64,000 nucleotides of DNA from Undibacterium sp. YM2 (GTDB taxonomy: Bacteria; Pseudomonadota; Gammaproteobacteria; Burkholderiales; Burkholderiaceae_D), in the NCBI RefSeq assembly GCF_009937975.1, contig NZ_AP018441.1, positions 5,332,001 through 5,396,000 on the forward strand. The letters run 5' to 3'. A program made the position numbers and the translations under genes. The notes beneath the pieces are model-generated. The model saw only the letters and a program-made list of their open reading frames with translations, was not told the origin of the DNA and did not search any database. Positions 9,400 through 17,425 of this stretch are shown one piece after another. Positions within the stretch are counted from its first letter, which is position 1, and every line of letters starts with the position of its first letter.

Positions 9400-11244
9400 A
9401 TGTCTAACGGATTGTCCCTCAAAAAAGATTTGGCAAAAATACTGCTGTATTCGCTGTTATCTCTATTCCTGATACCAGCATTTACTTACTGGTTTTCTCA
9501 ACATGTGGAAAACAAACAGGATGAAAAATTTCTCAGTTTTGTATCACAGCAAATTGATACAGACAGCAAGCTGAGCGCTGAAGAGAAATTCCAGCAGCAA
9601 GAATTTTTCCGTCTGTACCCACCGTCTAAAATCTGTGACAGCAATATAGCCGAAGCCGCCAGTTACAGAGAACGTGTATGCGCACGCTATTCAGATAATT
9701 GGCAATTCATTATGGCCAAAAAAGTCTCGGCCTGGACCATTGTTGGTGGAGTGGTCTTGCTGATCAGTGTGCTCTTGCTCGGTGCTTTCGCCTTCCTCAA
9801 TGAAAAAGCCCAGTACCTGAGTTTTGTCACAGGCTGGCGTGTGCTGACCTTGAGTTGCACTGCCGGGACAATCGCCCAGGGCGCGATGCTGATGTGGCTG
9901 TCGTTCTGGGTCACGGCGTATTTCATGAACCGCTATTCCATCAAGCTGATAGGCGTGGCCGTCATCTTTGTCGCAATTGCGGTGTTCTATGTCATCGTCA
10001 GCATCTTTAAACGTGTTAATAACAATCACCAGATCCAGGGTGAACTGATTTCTGAACAGGCAGCGCCGGGTTTGTGGCAACGCATACGTGACCTGGCGGC
10101 ACGTTTGAAGACAGCAGCGCCAGATAATATCGTCGCAGGTATCGATGCCAATTTCTTTGTCACTGAATCCCCCTTGAATGTCAGCGGCAGGAGCTTGCGT
10201 GGACGCAGCCTGTTCATCAGCATCCCGCTGCTACGCCTGCTGAGTCAGTCAGAAGCGGATGCCGTGCTGGCACATGAGCTGGCACACTTCCGTGGTGGCG
10301 ATACGGCAAACAGCGCTGCGCTGGGCCCCAAGCTGGCGCAATATGATCAATACTGTTTTGAGATGCGTAGCGCCCATGTGCCTACTGTGTTTTATCTGAT
10401 GTGCCTGTATCGCATGATTTTTGAAATTGCCTCTGCGCGCAATAGCCGTGACCGTGAATTTCTGGCTGACCGCATCGCCGCCAAAGTGATTGCACCTGCA
10501 GCAGTCACTTATTCACTAATCAAGATTGCGGCTTATGCCAACTACAGGAACGAAATCGAAAACCAGCTGTTTTCACGTAATGAAAGACATGGTGCCAGTG
10601 TAGGGATAGCACAATTTGTGGCGTCAGGCCTACATCCATATGCGCGCTCGTCCGCTTTCATCGACACCATGAAACATGCGAGCGTGCCGCACCCCTACGA
10701 CAGCCATCCCAAGATGACTGAGCGCATGAAGAACGTTGGCCATGTGATAGCCGAAGCTGATTACGGTGCCATCGTCACCAGCGTACCTGCACAAACCTGG
10801 GCAGCCGATATACAGATTGCCGACGAGATTGAAGCGCGTTTGTGGACCAGTTATGAAGAAGATTTTTCACAGGCACATGAACATAGCCTGGCCTATCGCT
10901 ATGAGCCAGCCAATGAAGAAGAACAGGCACTGGTGTTGCGCTACTTCCCACCGGTGGAATTTTCCCTGAGCGAGGGCAAAGCCATACAAGTGACCTATGC
11001 GGGCTGGATCTTGCCCGATGAAACCGAGCCGCTGGCCTGGGACAGGGTAGATACCTATGAATATGAAGATGGCATGCTGTCGGACACACTGACCATCAAG
11101 CACCCGGAAAAAGGCATGCTGGGTGCCAAATCGACCAAGGTAAAGCTCGCCGGTATCAAGAAAGTGCGGGAAGAGTTCAAGAATGTCTCTGGCCATTACT
11201 GGCACAGGCATCAGGTCATGCGGCATCAACAGGCCTTGCAATAA
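9400..11244 (+). CDS. Membrane-bound M48 family zinc metalloprotease
   Basis: A 614-residue protein with one N-terminal membrane segment (about 12-33) and three more (about 110-132, 148-172, 180-203), followed by a cytoplasmic catalytic domain. The HEXXH motif is HELAH (292-296), and the third zinc ligand is the Glu of EFLAD (353), as in HtpX/Ste24-type M48 peptidases that clip misfolded or specific membrane proteins. A large N-terminal extracytoplasmic loop (about 34-108) with two Cys, and a C-terminal extension of some 150 residues beyond the protease core, go beyond plain HtpX (about 290 aa). AGGA precedes the ATG by 12 bases. It is monocistronic: its own promoter lies upstream and a strong terminator at 11265-11297. 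Confidence 0.85.
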   Translation: MSNGLSLKKDLAKILLYSLLSLFLIPAFTYWFSQHVENKQDEKFLSFVSQQIDTDSKLSAEEKFQQQEFFRLYPPSKICDSNIAEAASYRERVCARYSDNWQFIMAKKVSAWTIVGGVVLLISVLLLGAFAFLNEKAQYLSFVTGWRVLTLSCTAGTIAQGAMLMWLSFWVTAYFMNRYSIKLIGVAVIFVAIAVFYVIVSIFKRVNNNHQIQGELISEQAAPGLWQRIRDLAARLKTAAPDNIVAGIDANFFVTESPLNVSGRSLRGRSLFISIPLLRLLSQSEADAVLAHELAHFRGGDTANSAALGPKLAQYDQYCFEMRSAHVPTVFYLMCLYRMIFEIASARNSRDREFLADRIAAKVIAPAAVTYSLIKIAAYANYRNEIENQLFSRNERHGASVGIAQFVASGLHPYARSSAFIDTMKHASVPHPYDSHPKMTERMKNVGHVIAEADYGAIVTSVPAQTWAADIQIADEIEARLWTSYEEDFSQAHEHSLAYRYEPANEEEQALVLRYFPPVEFSLSEGKAIQVTYAGWILPDETEPLAWDRVDTYEYEDGMLSDTLTIKHPEKGMLGAKSTKVKLAGIKKVREEFKNVSGHYWHRHQVMRHQQALQ

Positions 11245-11264
11245 ATCTGTTCTGCTACTCCAGC

Positions 11265-11297
11265 AAAAATCCCGTCCAGGCAGGCGGGATTTTTTTA
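11265..11297 (+). terminator. Rho-independent terminator after the M48 protease
   Basis: The stem AAAAATCCCG / CGGGATTTTT with a 10-nt loop runs straight into a run of seven T, 20 bp after the stop codon. Confidence 0.85.
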
Positions 11298-11300
11298 TTG

Positions 11301-11345
11301 TGTACGCTGAGCTGTACGGACAAGGCTGCGGACAGTGTGGACAAT
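11301..11345 (+). promoter_or_regulatory. Candidate upstream activator site for the sigma-54 promoter
   Basis: Between the terminator and the sigma-54 promoter there are three direct GGACA repeats (about 11318, 11330, 11339) and an imperfect inverted pair TGTACG / CGGACA. They lie 45-90 bp upstream of the -24 element, where an enhancer-binding protein would normally bind. The assignment is inferred from position and repetition only. Confidence 0.35.
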
Positions 11346-11387
11346 CAGAAATAAATAAAATACCCATATAAATCAATGACTTAAAAC

Positions 11388-11402
11388 TGGCACACTTTCT
11401 GC
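11388..11402 (+). promoter_or_regulatory. Sigma-54 (-24/-12) promoter of the exporter operon
   Basis: TGGCACACTTTCTGC matches the RpoN consensus TGGCAC-N5-TTGC, with the exact GG-N10-GC spacing; only the first T of the -12 box is changed to C. It lies 33 bp before the ATG at 11436, the first gene of an operon that itself encodes an NtrC-type sigma-54 activator. Confidence 0.75.
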
Positions 11403-11435
11403 TAAACAGTATGCAAACTGTTTAATGGAAACATC

Positions 11436-12704
11436 ATGATAAGAGACACTTCAGGCCAGGATACTGTGTTGGCCGTCAATCAAGGACAAAAACGCAAGCG
11501 CGTCATCATTGCTGGCATCGCCACGCTGGTGGGCGTTACTGGCCTGGTATTACTGATGTCAGCCTGGCGTAGCAGCAGTCAGTCTGTCAGTGCATCACGC
11601 TTGCGCATCGCCACCGTCAGCCATGGCACCCTGGTTCGGGATGCCTCGGTGAATGGCCGTATCGTCGCTGCCATCAGCCCGACCTTGTATTCCAGCGCCG
11701 GTGGTACCGTGACCTTGAAAGCCAATGCGGGCGACACCGTCAAGAAAGGCGATATCGTCGCCGAGATAGAGTCCCCTGACCTCAACGACCAGCTCAAACG
11801 CGAACAATCAAATACCGAGCAACTGGAAGCAGAAGTCGCCCGCCAGCAAATCCTCGCCAAGAAACAAAAACTGATCGCCAGACGTGATGCCGACCAGGCC
11901 GAGATAGACCGCGTAGCAGCCCAGCGCGCCTTCCAGCGCATAGAAGCAGCGGGCGTTGTTGGCGTGGTAGCCAAGAATGATTTCCTGAAAGCCCAGGATG
12001 CCATGCGATCTACCGAAATACGCTCCAAGCATGCAGCACAGGCAGCAGACCTGGAAAACGAAGATGTGACGCTGGAATTAAAAACCAAGATGAGCCAGTT
12101 GCAACGCCAGCGCCTCGCCCTGGACTTTGCCAAACGCCGTGTCGATGAATTGAAGTTGCGTGCACCTGTCGATGGCATCATCGGCAGCCTGGCGATTTCC
12201 AACCGCAGTGTTGTGGCCGCCAATACAGCCTTGATGACACTGGTTGATCTGTCGCAACTTGAAGTCGAAGTCGAAATCCCTGAGTCATATATGACCGACC
12301 TGGGCTTGGGCATGAAGGCAGAAATCATGATCAACAATAACAAGGTCATGGGCACCCTGACCGCCATCTCGCCAGAAGTGGTAAAGAACCAGATACTTGC
12401 CAGAGTGCGTTTCAGCGGCAAACAGCCTGAAGGCTTGCGTCAGAGCCAGCGCGTCTCAGCCCGTTTGCTGATGGAAGAAAAAGCTAACGTCATGATCCTG
12501 CCACGCGGCCCCTTTGTCGAAGCAGACGGTGGACGCTTTGCCTATGTCGTCGAAAACGGTGTTGCCCAGCGCCGCCCCATCAAAATGGGTGCAACCAGTA
12601 TCTCTGCAGTAGAAATTCTCAGTGGCTTGAAAGACGGCGACAAAGTCGTGATATCGGGTACCGATACATTTGAAAGCGCGAACAGCGTTTCGATTAATAA
12701 CTGA
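11436..12704 (+). CDS. HlyD/MacA-type periplasmic adaptor of an ABC exporter
   Basis: A 422-residue membrane-fusion protein: short cytoplasmic N-terminus, one membrane anchor (about 24-42), then a lipoyl/barrel half, a long coiled coil rich in Gln, Glu, Lys and Arg (about 120-235), the second lipoyl half (LRAPVDGIIGSL, about 243-254), a beta-barrel and a membrane-proximal domain. Such adaptors link an inner-membrane ABC or RND pump to an outer-membrane channel. Here the partners are the three following ABC genes; no TolC-like gene is in the operon, so a channel encoded elsewhere is implied. The ATG lies 33 bp after the sigma-54 promoter with GGAAA upstream. Confidence 0.87.
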   Translation: MIRDTSGQDTVLAVNQGQKRKRVIIAGIATLVGVTGLVLLMSAWRSSSQSVSASRLRIATVSHGTLVRDASVNGRIVAAISPTLYSSAGGTVTLKANAGDTVKKGDIVAEIESPDLNDQLKREQSNTEQLEAEVARQQILAKKQKLIARRDADQAEIDRVAAQRAFQRIEAAGVVGVVAKNDFLKAQDAMRSTEIRSKHAAQAADLENEDVTLELKTKMSQLQRQRLALDFAKRRVDELKLRAPVDGIIGSLAISNRSVVAANTALMTLVDLSQLEVEVEIPESYMTDLGLGMKAEIMINNNKVMGTLTAISPEVVKNQILARVRFSGKQPEGLRQSQRVSARLLMEEKANVMILPRGPFVEADGGRFAYVVENGVAQRRPIKMGATSISAVEILSGLKDGDKVVISGTDTFESANSVSINN

Positions 12705-12737
12705 TCAATAACTAATTAATTTAAGAAGGAATATCCC

Positions 12738-13481
12738 ATGTTACGCATGAAAAACCTCAGCAAAGTTTACCGTACGCATCTGATCGAAACCCATGCCCTG
12801 CGCGGCTTTGACATCCATGTCAAGGAAGGTGAATTCGTCACCGTGACCGGACCATCCGGTTCTGGCAAAACCACCTTCCTGAACATTGCCGGTTTGCTGG
12901 AAGAATTCAATGATGGTGATTATCTGCTCGATGGCATCAATGTCAAAGGCATGAACGACAATGCCCGCACCCGTTTGCGAAATGAAAAATTGGGGTTCAT
13001 TTTCCAGGGTTTCAACCTCATCCCTGACCTGAACCTGTTCGACAATGTCGATGTACCTTTGCGCTATCGCGGCTTCAATACGGCTGAACGCAAGGAACGC
13101 ATAGAAGATGCACTGGCACAGGTTGGCCTGGCTTCACGCATGAAACATTATCCGGCTGAATTGTCTGGTGGTCAGCAACAACGCGTGGCGATTGCCCGCG
13201 CGCTGGCAGGCTCACCAAAATTGCTGCTGGCCGATGAACCTACCGGTAACCTCGATACCCAGATGGCACGTAGCGTCATGGAATTACTGGAAGAAATCAA
13301 TGCCAAGGGCACAACCATCCTGATGGTAACGCATGACCCTGAACTGGCAGTACGGGCCCAGCGCAATGTGCATATCATTGACGGACAGGTCAGTGATCTG
13401 GTGCGCAAGGTGCCCTCACTTTACGATGCCAAGGCCGATATTGCATCTGCCAATGAAGTTGACAGTTCGGCAGTCGCCTGA
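12738..13481 (+). CDS. MacB/LolD-type ABC ATPase
   Basis: A 247-residue nucleotide-binding protein. Walker A is GPSGSGKT (38-45), the Q-loop FIFQ (about 87-90), the signature LSGGQQQR (142-149), Walker B LLLADEP (162-168) and the H-loop His 199. The LNI-GLL and PTGNLD motifs are typical of the LolD/FtsE/MacB branch that drives mechanotransmission-type ABC systems. AAGAAGGA lies just before the ATG. It sits 33 bp after the adaptor gene and 11 bp before the first permease, so the ATPase is a separate polypeptide rather than fused to the permease as in classical MacB. Confidence 0.9.
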   Translation: MLRMKNLSKVYRTHLIETHALRGFDIHVKEGEFVTVTGPSGSGKTTFLNIAGLLEEFNDGDYLLDGINVKGMNDNARTRLRNEKLGFIFQGFNLIPDLNLFDNVDVPLRYRGFNTAERKERIEDALAQVGLASRMKHYPAELSGGQQQRVAIARALAGSPKLLLADEPTGNLDTQMARSVMELLEEINAKGTTILMVTHDPELAVRAQRNVHIIDGQVSDLVRKVPSLYDAKADIASANEVDSSAVA

Positions 13482-13492
13482 GGAGTCGCATA

Positions 13493-14794
13493 ATGTTTCG
13501 TTATTATTTTTTACTCGGCATCCGTAGCCTGCGCCGCAACCCTGCCCTGACTGCCCTGATGGTACTGACCCTGGCAGTTGGCGTTGCTGCCAGTATCTCT
13601 ACCCTGACGATCCTGCATGTGATGTCGGGTGACCCGATACCACACAAAAGCAATCGCCTGTTCACTCCTGTGATGGATAACGGTCCGTTGAAAGGATACA
13701 CGCCTGACGACAAGCCAAATGACACCCAGATGAGTTACCGGGATGTCATGAATCATTTGCCAGCCAAGATAGGCGAGAGGCGTGCAGCGATGTACGGCAT
13801 ATTGATGGCCATAGAACCGGCACGCAAAGACTTGCCTGCGATAGAACCGGAAGGTGCGGCAGTCACCAAGGATTTCTTTGCCATGTTTGATACGCCGTTT
13901 TTATATGGACAGGGATGGACTGAAAACGATGATGCAAAAGCCGCGGACGTAGTCGTACTTGGGAAAAAAATGGCCGACAAGCTATACGGCAATACCAATC
14001 CTGTTGGTCAGTACCTGACCATGATAGGTCACCAGTTCAAGATAGTCGGCGTACTTGATACCTGGGAACCAAGTCCGCGCTTTTACCGCAATGCCACCTT
14101 TGGCGTGCAGGAAGATTTCTTCATTCCTCTGGCCAGCGCCATCCGGCATGAAATTACCCATGCAGGCGGCATGGGCTGCACTGGCGACACCGCTCCTGGC
14201 TGGCAAGGGCGACTGGATTCTGAATGTACATGGCTGAGCTTCTGGTTTGAATTGAAATCAGAAAGCCAACGCCCTGAACTGCAAAGCTACCTCGACAATT
14301 ATGCATCCGAGCAGCGCAAGCTTGGGCGTTACATGCGCCAGGCAAAAAACAAACTGTTTAATGTCATGGAATGGCTGGAAGAATCCAAGGTAGTGGGCAA
14401 CGATAACAAACTGTCTGCCTGGCTGGCATTTGGCTTCCTGTTGCTGTGTCTGGTAAATACCGTGGGTCTGTTACTGGCGAAATTTTCTGTGCGGGCATCG
14501 GAAGTCGGCGTACGGCGTGCACTGGGCGCATCCCGTAAAGAGATCTTCAATCAATTTCTCATCGAAAGCAGTGTCATCGGCCTGGCTGGTGGTGTTGCGG
14601 GACTGTTGCTGGCATTTGGTGCACTTGCCCTGATCGCCAACCAATCCAAACAACTGACTGTCGTGGCACATATGGACTGGCAAATGCTGAGCATTACCTT
14701 TGTGATGTCAGTCACCGCTGCCATATTGGCGGGCTTGTTCCCGACCTGGCGTGCATGCCAGGTGACGCCTGCCATACAACTCAAATCACAATGA
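13493..14794 (+). CDS. FtsX-like ABC permease (first of two)
   Basis: A 433-residue protein with the MacB topology: one N-terminal membrane segment (about 18-38), a periplasmic MacB_PCD-like domain of about 250 residues, and three C-terminal membrane helices (about 305-325, 355-378, 397-420) containing the FtsX-type RRALGAS coupling motif. Proteins of this family do not form a continuous channel but transmit ATPase motion to periplasmic partners. It starts at the ATG at 13493 with AGGAG 6-10 bases ahead. A second, different permease follows 7 bp after its stop, so the transporter is probably a heterodimer. Confidence 0.88.
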   Translation: MFRYYFLLGIRSLRRNPALTALMVLTLAVGVAASISTLTILHVMSGDPIPHKSNRLFTPVMDNGPLKGYTPDDKPNDTQMSYRDVMNHLPAKIGERRAAMYGILMAIEPARKDLPAIEPEGAAVTKDFFAMFDTPFLYGQGWTENDDAKAADVVVLGKKMADKLYGNTNPVGQYLTMIGHQFKIVGVLDTWEPSPRFYRNATFGVQEDFFIPLASAIRHEITHAGGMGCTGDTAPGWQGRLDSECTWLSFWFELKSESQRPELQSYLDNYASEQRKLGRYMRQAKNKLFNVMEWLEESKVVGNDNKLSAWLAFGFLLLCLVNTVGLLLAKFSVRASEVGVRRALGASRKEIFNQFLIESSVIGLAGGVAGLLLAFGALALIANQSKQLTVVAHMDWQMLSITFVMSVTAAILAGLFPTWRACQVTPAIQLKSQ

Positions 14795-14801
14795 GGCTAT
14801 C

Positions 14802-16049
14802 ATGAAACTCAATCTCGAAATTCGCCCCATTTTATCTGCGCTGCTGCGCAGCAAGACCGGTGCCATCCTGGTGGCCCTCCAGGTTGCCATCAGCCTGGCA
14901 ATTTTAACCAACGCTGTCTATATTGTTCAATTGCGCATGGAAGTGGTAGCACGACCGAGCGGTGTCGCAGAAGAAAACGACCTGTTTTCCATCAATATCA
15001 GCAACCGCAAAGTCGCCGATCATGCCGAGCAGATCGCCACGCAAAAACAAGAAGAAGCAACCATACGCGGGGTCTCTGGCGTGCAGGGCGTGACAAGAGT
15101 CAGCCAGACACCATTATCCTGGTCCGGCAGTACCACTGGTGTTTCGCTGGACAGGAAGCAGGCTGCCACCAGTGCCAACGTATCGATGTATATCGCATCG
15201 GAATCCGTGATGAAACTCTGGGGTCTGAAGCTGGCCGATGGGCGTGACTTCAATCAGGGTGAATTCCGTGAAATTGACACCAGCACCAGCAAGGAATTTC
15301 CCAATGTCGTCATCATTACCAAGGCACTCGCAGAAAAACTTTTCCCAGGTCAGGCCAGTGTCGTTGGCAAAACCATTTATTTTGGTACAGGTGACGATGC
15401 GTATGAGAGCAGGGTCATCGGTGTGCTTGAACGTTTGCAAACCCATGCTGCCCAGATTGGTGCAAAAGGTGAAATCTCGGTTGTCTTGCCCATACGCATG
15501 TCAAATGACCCCTACTCCAAGTATTCGGTACGCGCCGAACCTGGCCAGCGTGAACGGGTAATGAAGGATGTTGAGATGGCACTGAGAAAAGCATCTGCTA
15601 CACCTATCATCGTCAATTTGCGCAGCTTTCAGGAGGACAGATCCAGACGCTACCGCGCTGACAATGGCCTGGCCTGGATGCTGATCGCAGTCTGCGTGCT
15701 GCTCTTGCTGGTCACTGCCAGTGGTATCGTCGGTATTTCCAGCCTGTGGGTCACGCAACGGCGCAAGCATATCGGTGTGCGCCGCGCACTGGGTGCGCGC
15801 AAGATAGACGTGTTGCGTTACTTCGTCACAGAAAACTTCATGATCACCACTTTTGGTATCGCCTGTGGCCTTGCCCTCGCCATAGGGTTGAACCAGTTAT
15901 TGGTCAGCAAGCTGGAACTGACCAAATTGCCTGCAGCTTATTTGCTCGGAGGCAGTGTAATTTTCTGGATACTTGGTATCATCGCGGTGGTGGGACCGGC
16001 GGCACGTGCTGCGTCGATTTCACCAGCCACTGCTACCCGCAGTACCTGA
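14802..16049 (+). CDS. FtsX-like ABC permease (second of two)
   Basis: A 415-residue protein with the same plan as its upstream neighbour: N-terminal helix (about 18-40), a periplasmic domain of about 240 residues, and three C-terminal helices with an RRALGARK coupling motif (about 327-334). Sequence similarity to the first permease is limited outside the C-terminal FtsX domain, so this is an old duplication. GAGG precedes the ATG. The two permeases, the ATPase and the adaptor make up a complete inner-membrane exporter. The substrate is unknown; family members export peptides, lipids or antibiotics, or shuttle lipoproteins. Confidence 0.87.
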   Translation: MKLNLEIRPILSALLRSKTGAILVALQVAISLAILTNAVYIVQLRMEVVARPSGVAEENDLFSINISNRKVADHAEQIATQKQEEATIRGVSGVQGVTRVSQTPLSWSGSTTGVSLDRKQAATSANVSMYIASESVMKLWGLKLADGRDFNQGEFREIDTSTSKEFPNVVIITKALAEKLFPGQASVVGKTIYFGTGDDAYESRVIGVLERLQTHAAQIGAKGEISVVLPIRMSNDPYSKYSVRAEPGQRERVMKDVEMALRKASATPIIVNLRSFQEDRSRRYRADNGLAWMLIAVCVLLLLVTASGIVGISSLWVTQRRKHIGVRRALGARKIDVLRYFVTENFMITTFGIACGLALAIGLNQLLVSKLELTKLPAAYLLGGSVIFWILGIIAVVGPAARAASISPATATRST

Positions 16050-16090
16050 AGTACTACAACCCCTGAGTTTTGAAAACGCAAACACTGACA

Positions 16091-17425
16091 ATGCCTACCG
16101 TATTAATTATTGATGACAATGCCACCGTCGCGGTGGCACTGGAAGTGCTGTTTTCCCTGCATGATATTGATGCGGTCTGCGCCACATCGCCAGAACAGGG
16201 CCTGGCGATGCTGGAGCATCAGGCTGTCGATCTGGTGATACAGGACATGAACTTCACCGCCGATACCACCTCTGGTGATGAAGGCCGTGCCCTGTTCACT
16301 GAAATTCGCAAACGCTACCCTGACCTGCCTGTGATCCTGCTGACAGCCTGGACACATCTGGATGCGGCCGTTGAACTGATCAGGTCAGGCGCTGCCGATT
16401 ATCTCGGTAAACCCTGGAATGACCAGAAACTGCTGACCACCGTCAGGAACCTGATCGAACTCGGGCAAAGCAACCGCGCCCTGCAACAAAGGCTGCAACG
16501 CGAACGCAAGCAAAAACGCGAGCTGGAGCAAAAATTCAATCTCTGCAACCTGGTCTGGAATGATGCTGCGACCGAGCGCGTGCTGGGCATGGCTTGCCAG
16601 GTCGCCCGTGCCGATGTGCCGGTACTGATCACCGGACCAAATGGTGCAGGCAAGGAAAGAATCGCTGAAATCATACAAGCCAATTCCAGCGTCAAGGATG
16701 GCCCTTTTGTCGTGCTCAATTGTGGTGCCCTGCCAGCGGAACTGATAGAAGCAGAACTGTTTGGTGCCGAAGCGGGTGCTTATACCGGGGCCAGCAAGGC
16801 GCGCGAAGGCAAGTTTGAAGCAGCCGATGGCGGCACCCTGTTCCTTGATGAAATCGGTAACCTGCCGCTGGCCGGGCAAATGAAATTATTGCGGGTGCTG
16901 GAAACCGGGCGCTTTGAAAGACTGGGCTCGAACAAGGAAAGACAGGTCAAGGTACGCGTCTTGAGCGCCACCAATGCTGATTTGCCAGCCATGATCAAGG
17001 CAGGCAGCTTCCGCCAGGATTTGCTGTATCGCCTCAACGTCATAGAATTGCATTTGCCCACGCTGGCAGAGCGCACTGGCGACATCTTGCCGCTGGCAGA
17101 ATACTTCCTCAACAATGGCAAGACCCTGCATCCCAGCACGGCATCGGCACTGGTGCAATATGCATGGCCGGGCAATGTCAGGGAACTCAAAAATGTCATG
17201 CAGCGCGCCTGCCTGCTGGCCGCCAAAACTGAAATCATGCCAGCCGACCTTGGCCTGCCATTGTCGAATAGCTGGGTCAATGAGCAAGAGCCCGACAAAG
17301 AGGCGATAGAACGCGCCCTGCAAAAATCGCATGGCGTGGTGGCCCAGGCTGCCGCCGAACTGGGCCTGAGCCGCCAGGCCTTGTACCGGCGTATGGACAG
17401 GCTGGGCATCAGCCGTAGCGCATGA
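16091..17425 (+). CDS. NtrC-family sigma-54-dependent response regulator
   Basis: A 444-residue activator with receiver, AAA+ and Fis-type HTH domains. The receiver has acidic residues at 8-9, phospho-acceptor Asp 52 (VIQDMNF) and Lys 107. The AAA+ domain shows Walker A GPNGAGKE (182-189), the sigma-54 contact loop as GAYTGA (229-234) instead of GAFTGA, Walker B TLFLDEIGN (249-257) and arginine-finger candidates in FRQDLLYR. The C-terminal HTH is AAAELGLSRQALYRRMDR. An alternative TTG start at 16070 adds seven residues; I prefer the ATG because MPTVLIIDDN is the usual receiver beginning, but neither start has a clear Shine-Dalgarno. Its stop overlaps the kinase start. As the operon has a sigma-54 promoter, it probably activates its own transcription. 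Confidence 0.88.
   Translation: MPTVLIIDDNATVAVALEVLFSLHDIDAVCATSPEQGLAMLEHQAVDLVIQDMNFTADTTSGDEGRALFTEIRKRYPDLPVILLTAWTHLDAAVELIRSGAADYLGKPWNDQKLLTTVRNLIELGQSNRALQQRLQRERKQKRELEQKFNLCNLVWNDAATERVLGMACQVARADVPVLITGPNGAGKERIAEIIQANSSVKDGPFVVLNCGALPAELIEAELFGAEAGAYTGASKAREGKFEAADGGTLFLDEIGNLPLAGQMKLLRVLETGRFERLGSNKERQVKVRVLSATNADLPAMIKAGSFRQDLLYRLNVIELHLPTLAERTGDILPLAEYFLNNGKTLHPSTASALVQYAWPGNVRELKNVMQRACLLAAKTEIMPADLGLPLSNSWVNEQEPDKEAIERALQKSHGVVAQAAAELGLSRQALYRRMDRLGISRSA

Noticed and set aside
11579..12421. A 280-residue minus-strand frame opposite the adaptor gene
   Set aside because: Its translation is rich in Arg, Ser and Ala without domain features; it mirrors the codon bias of the adaptor gene.
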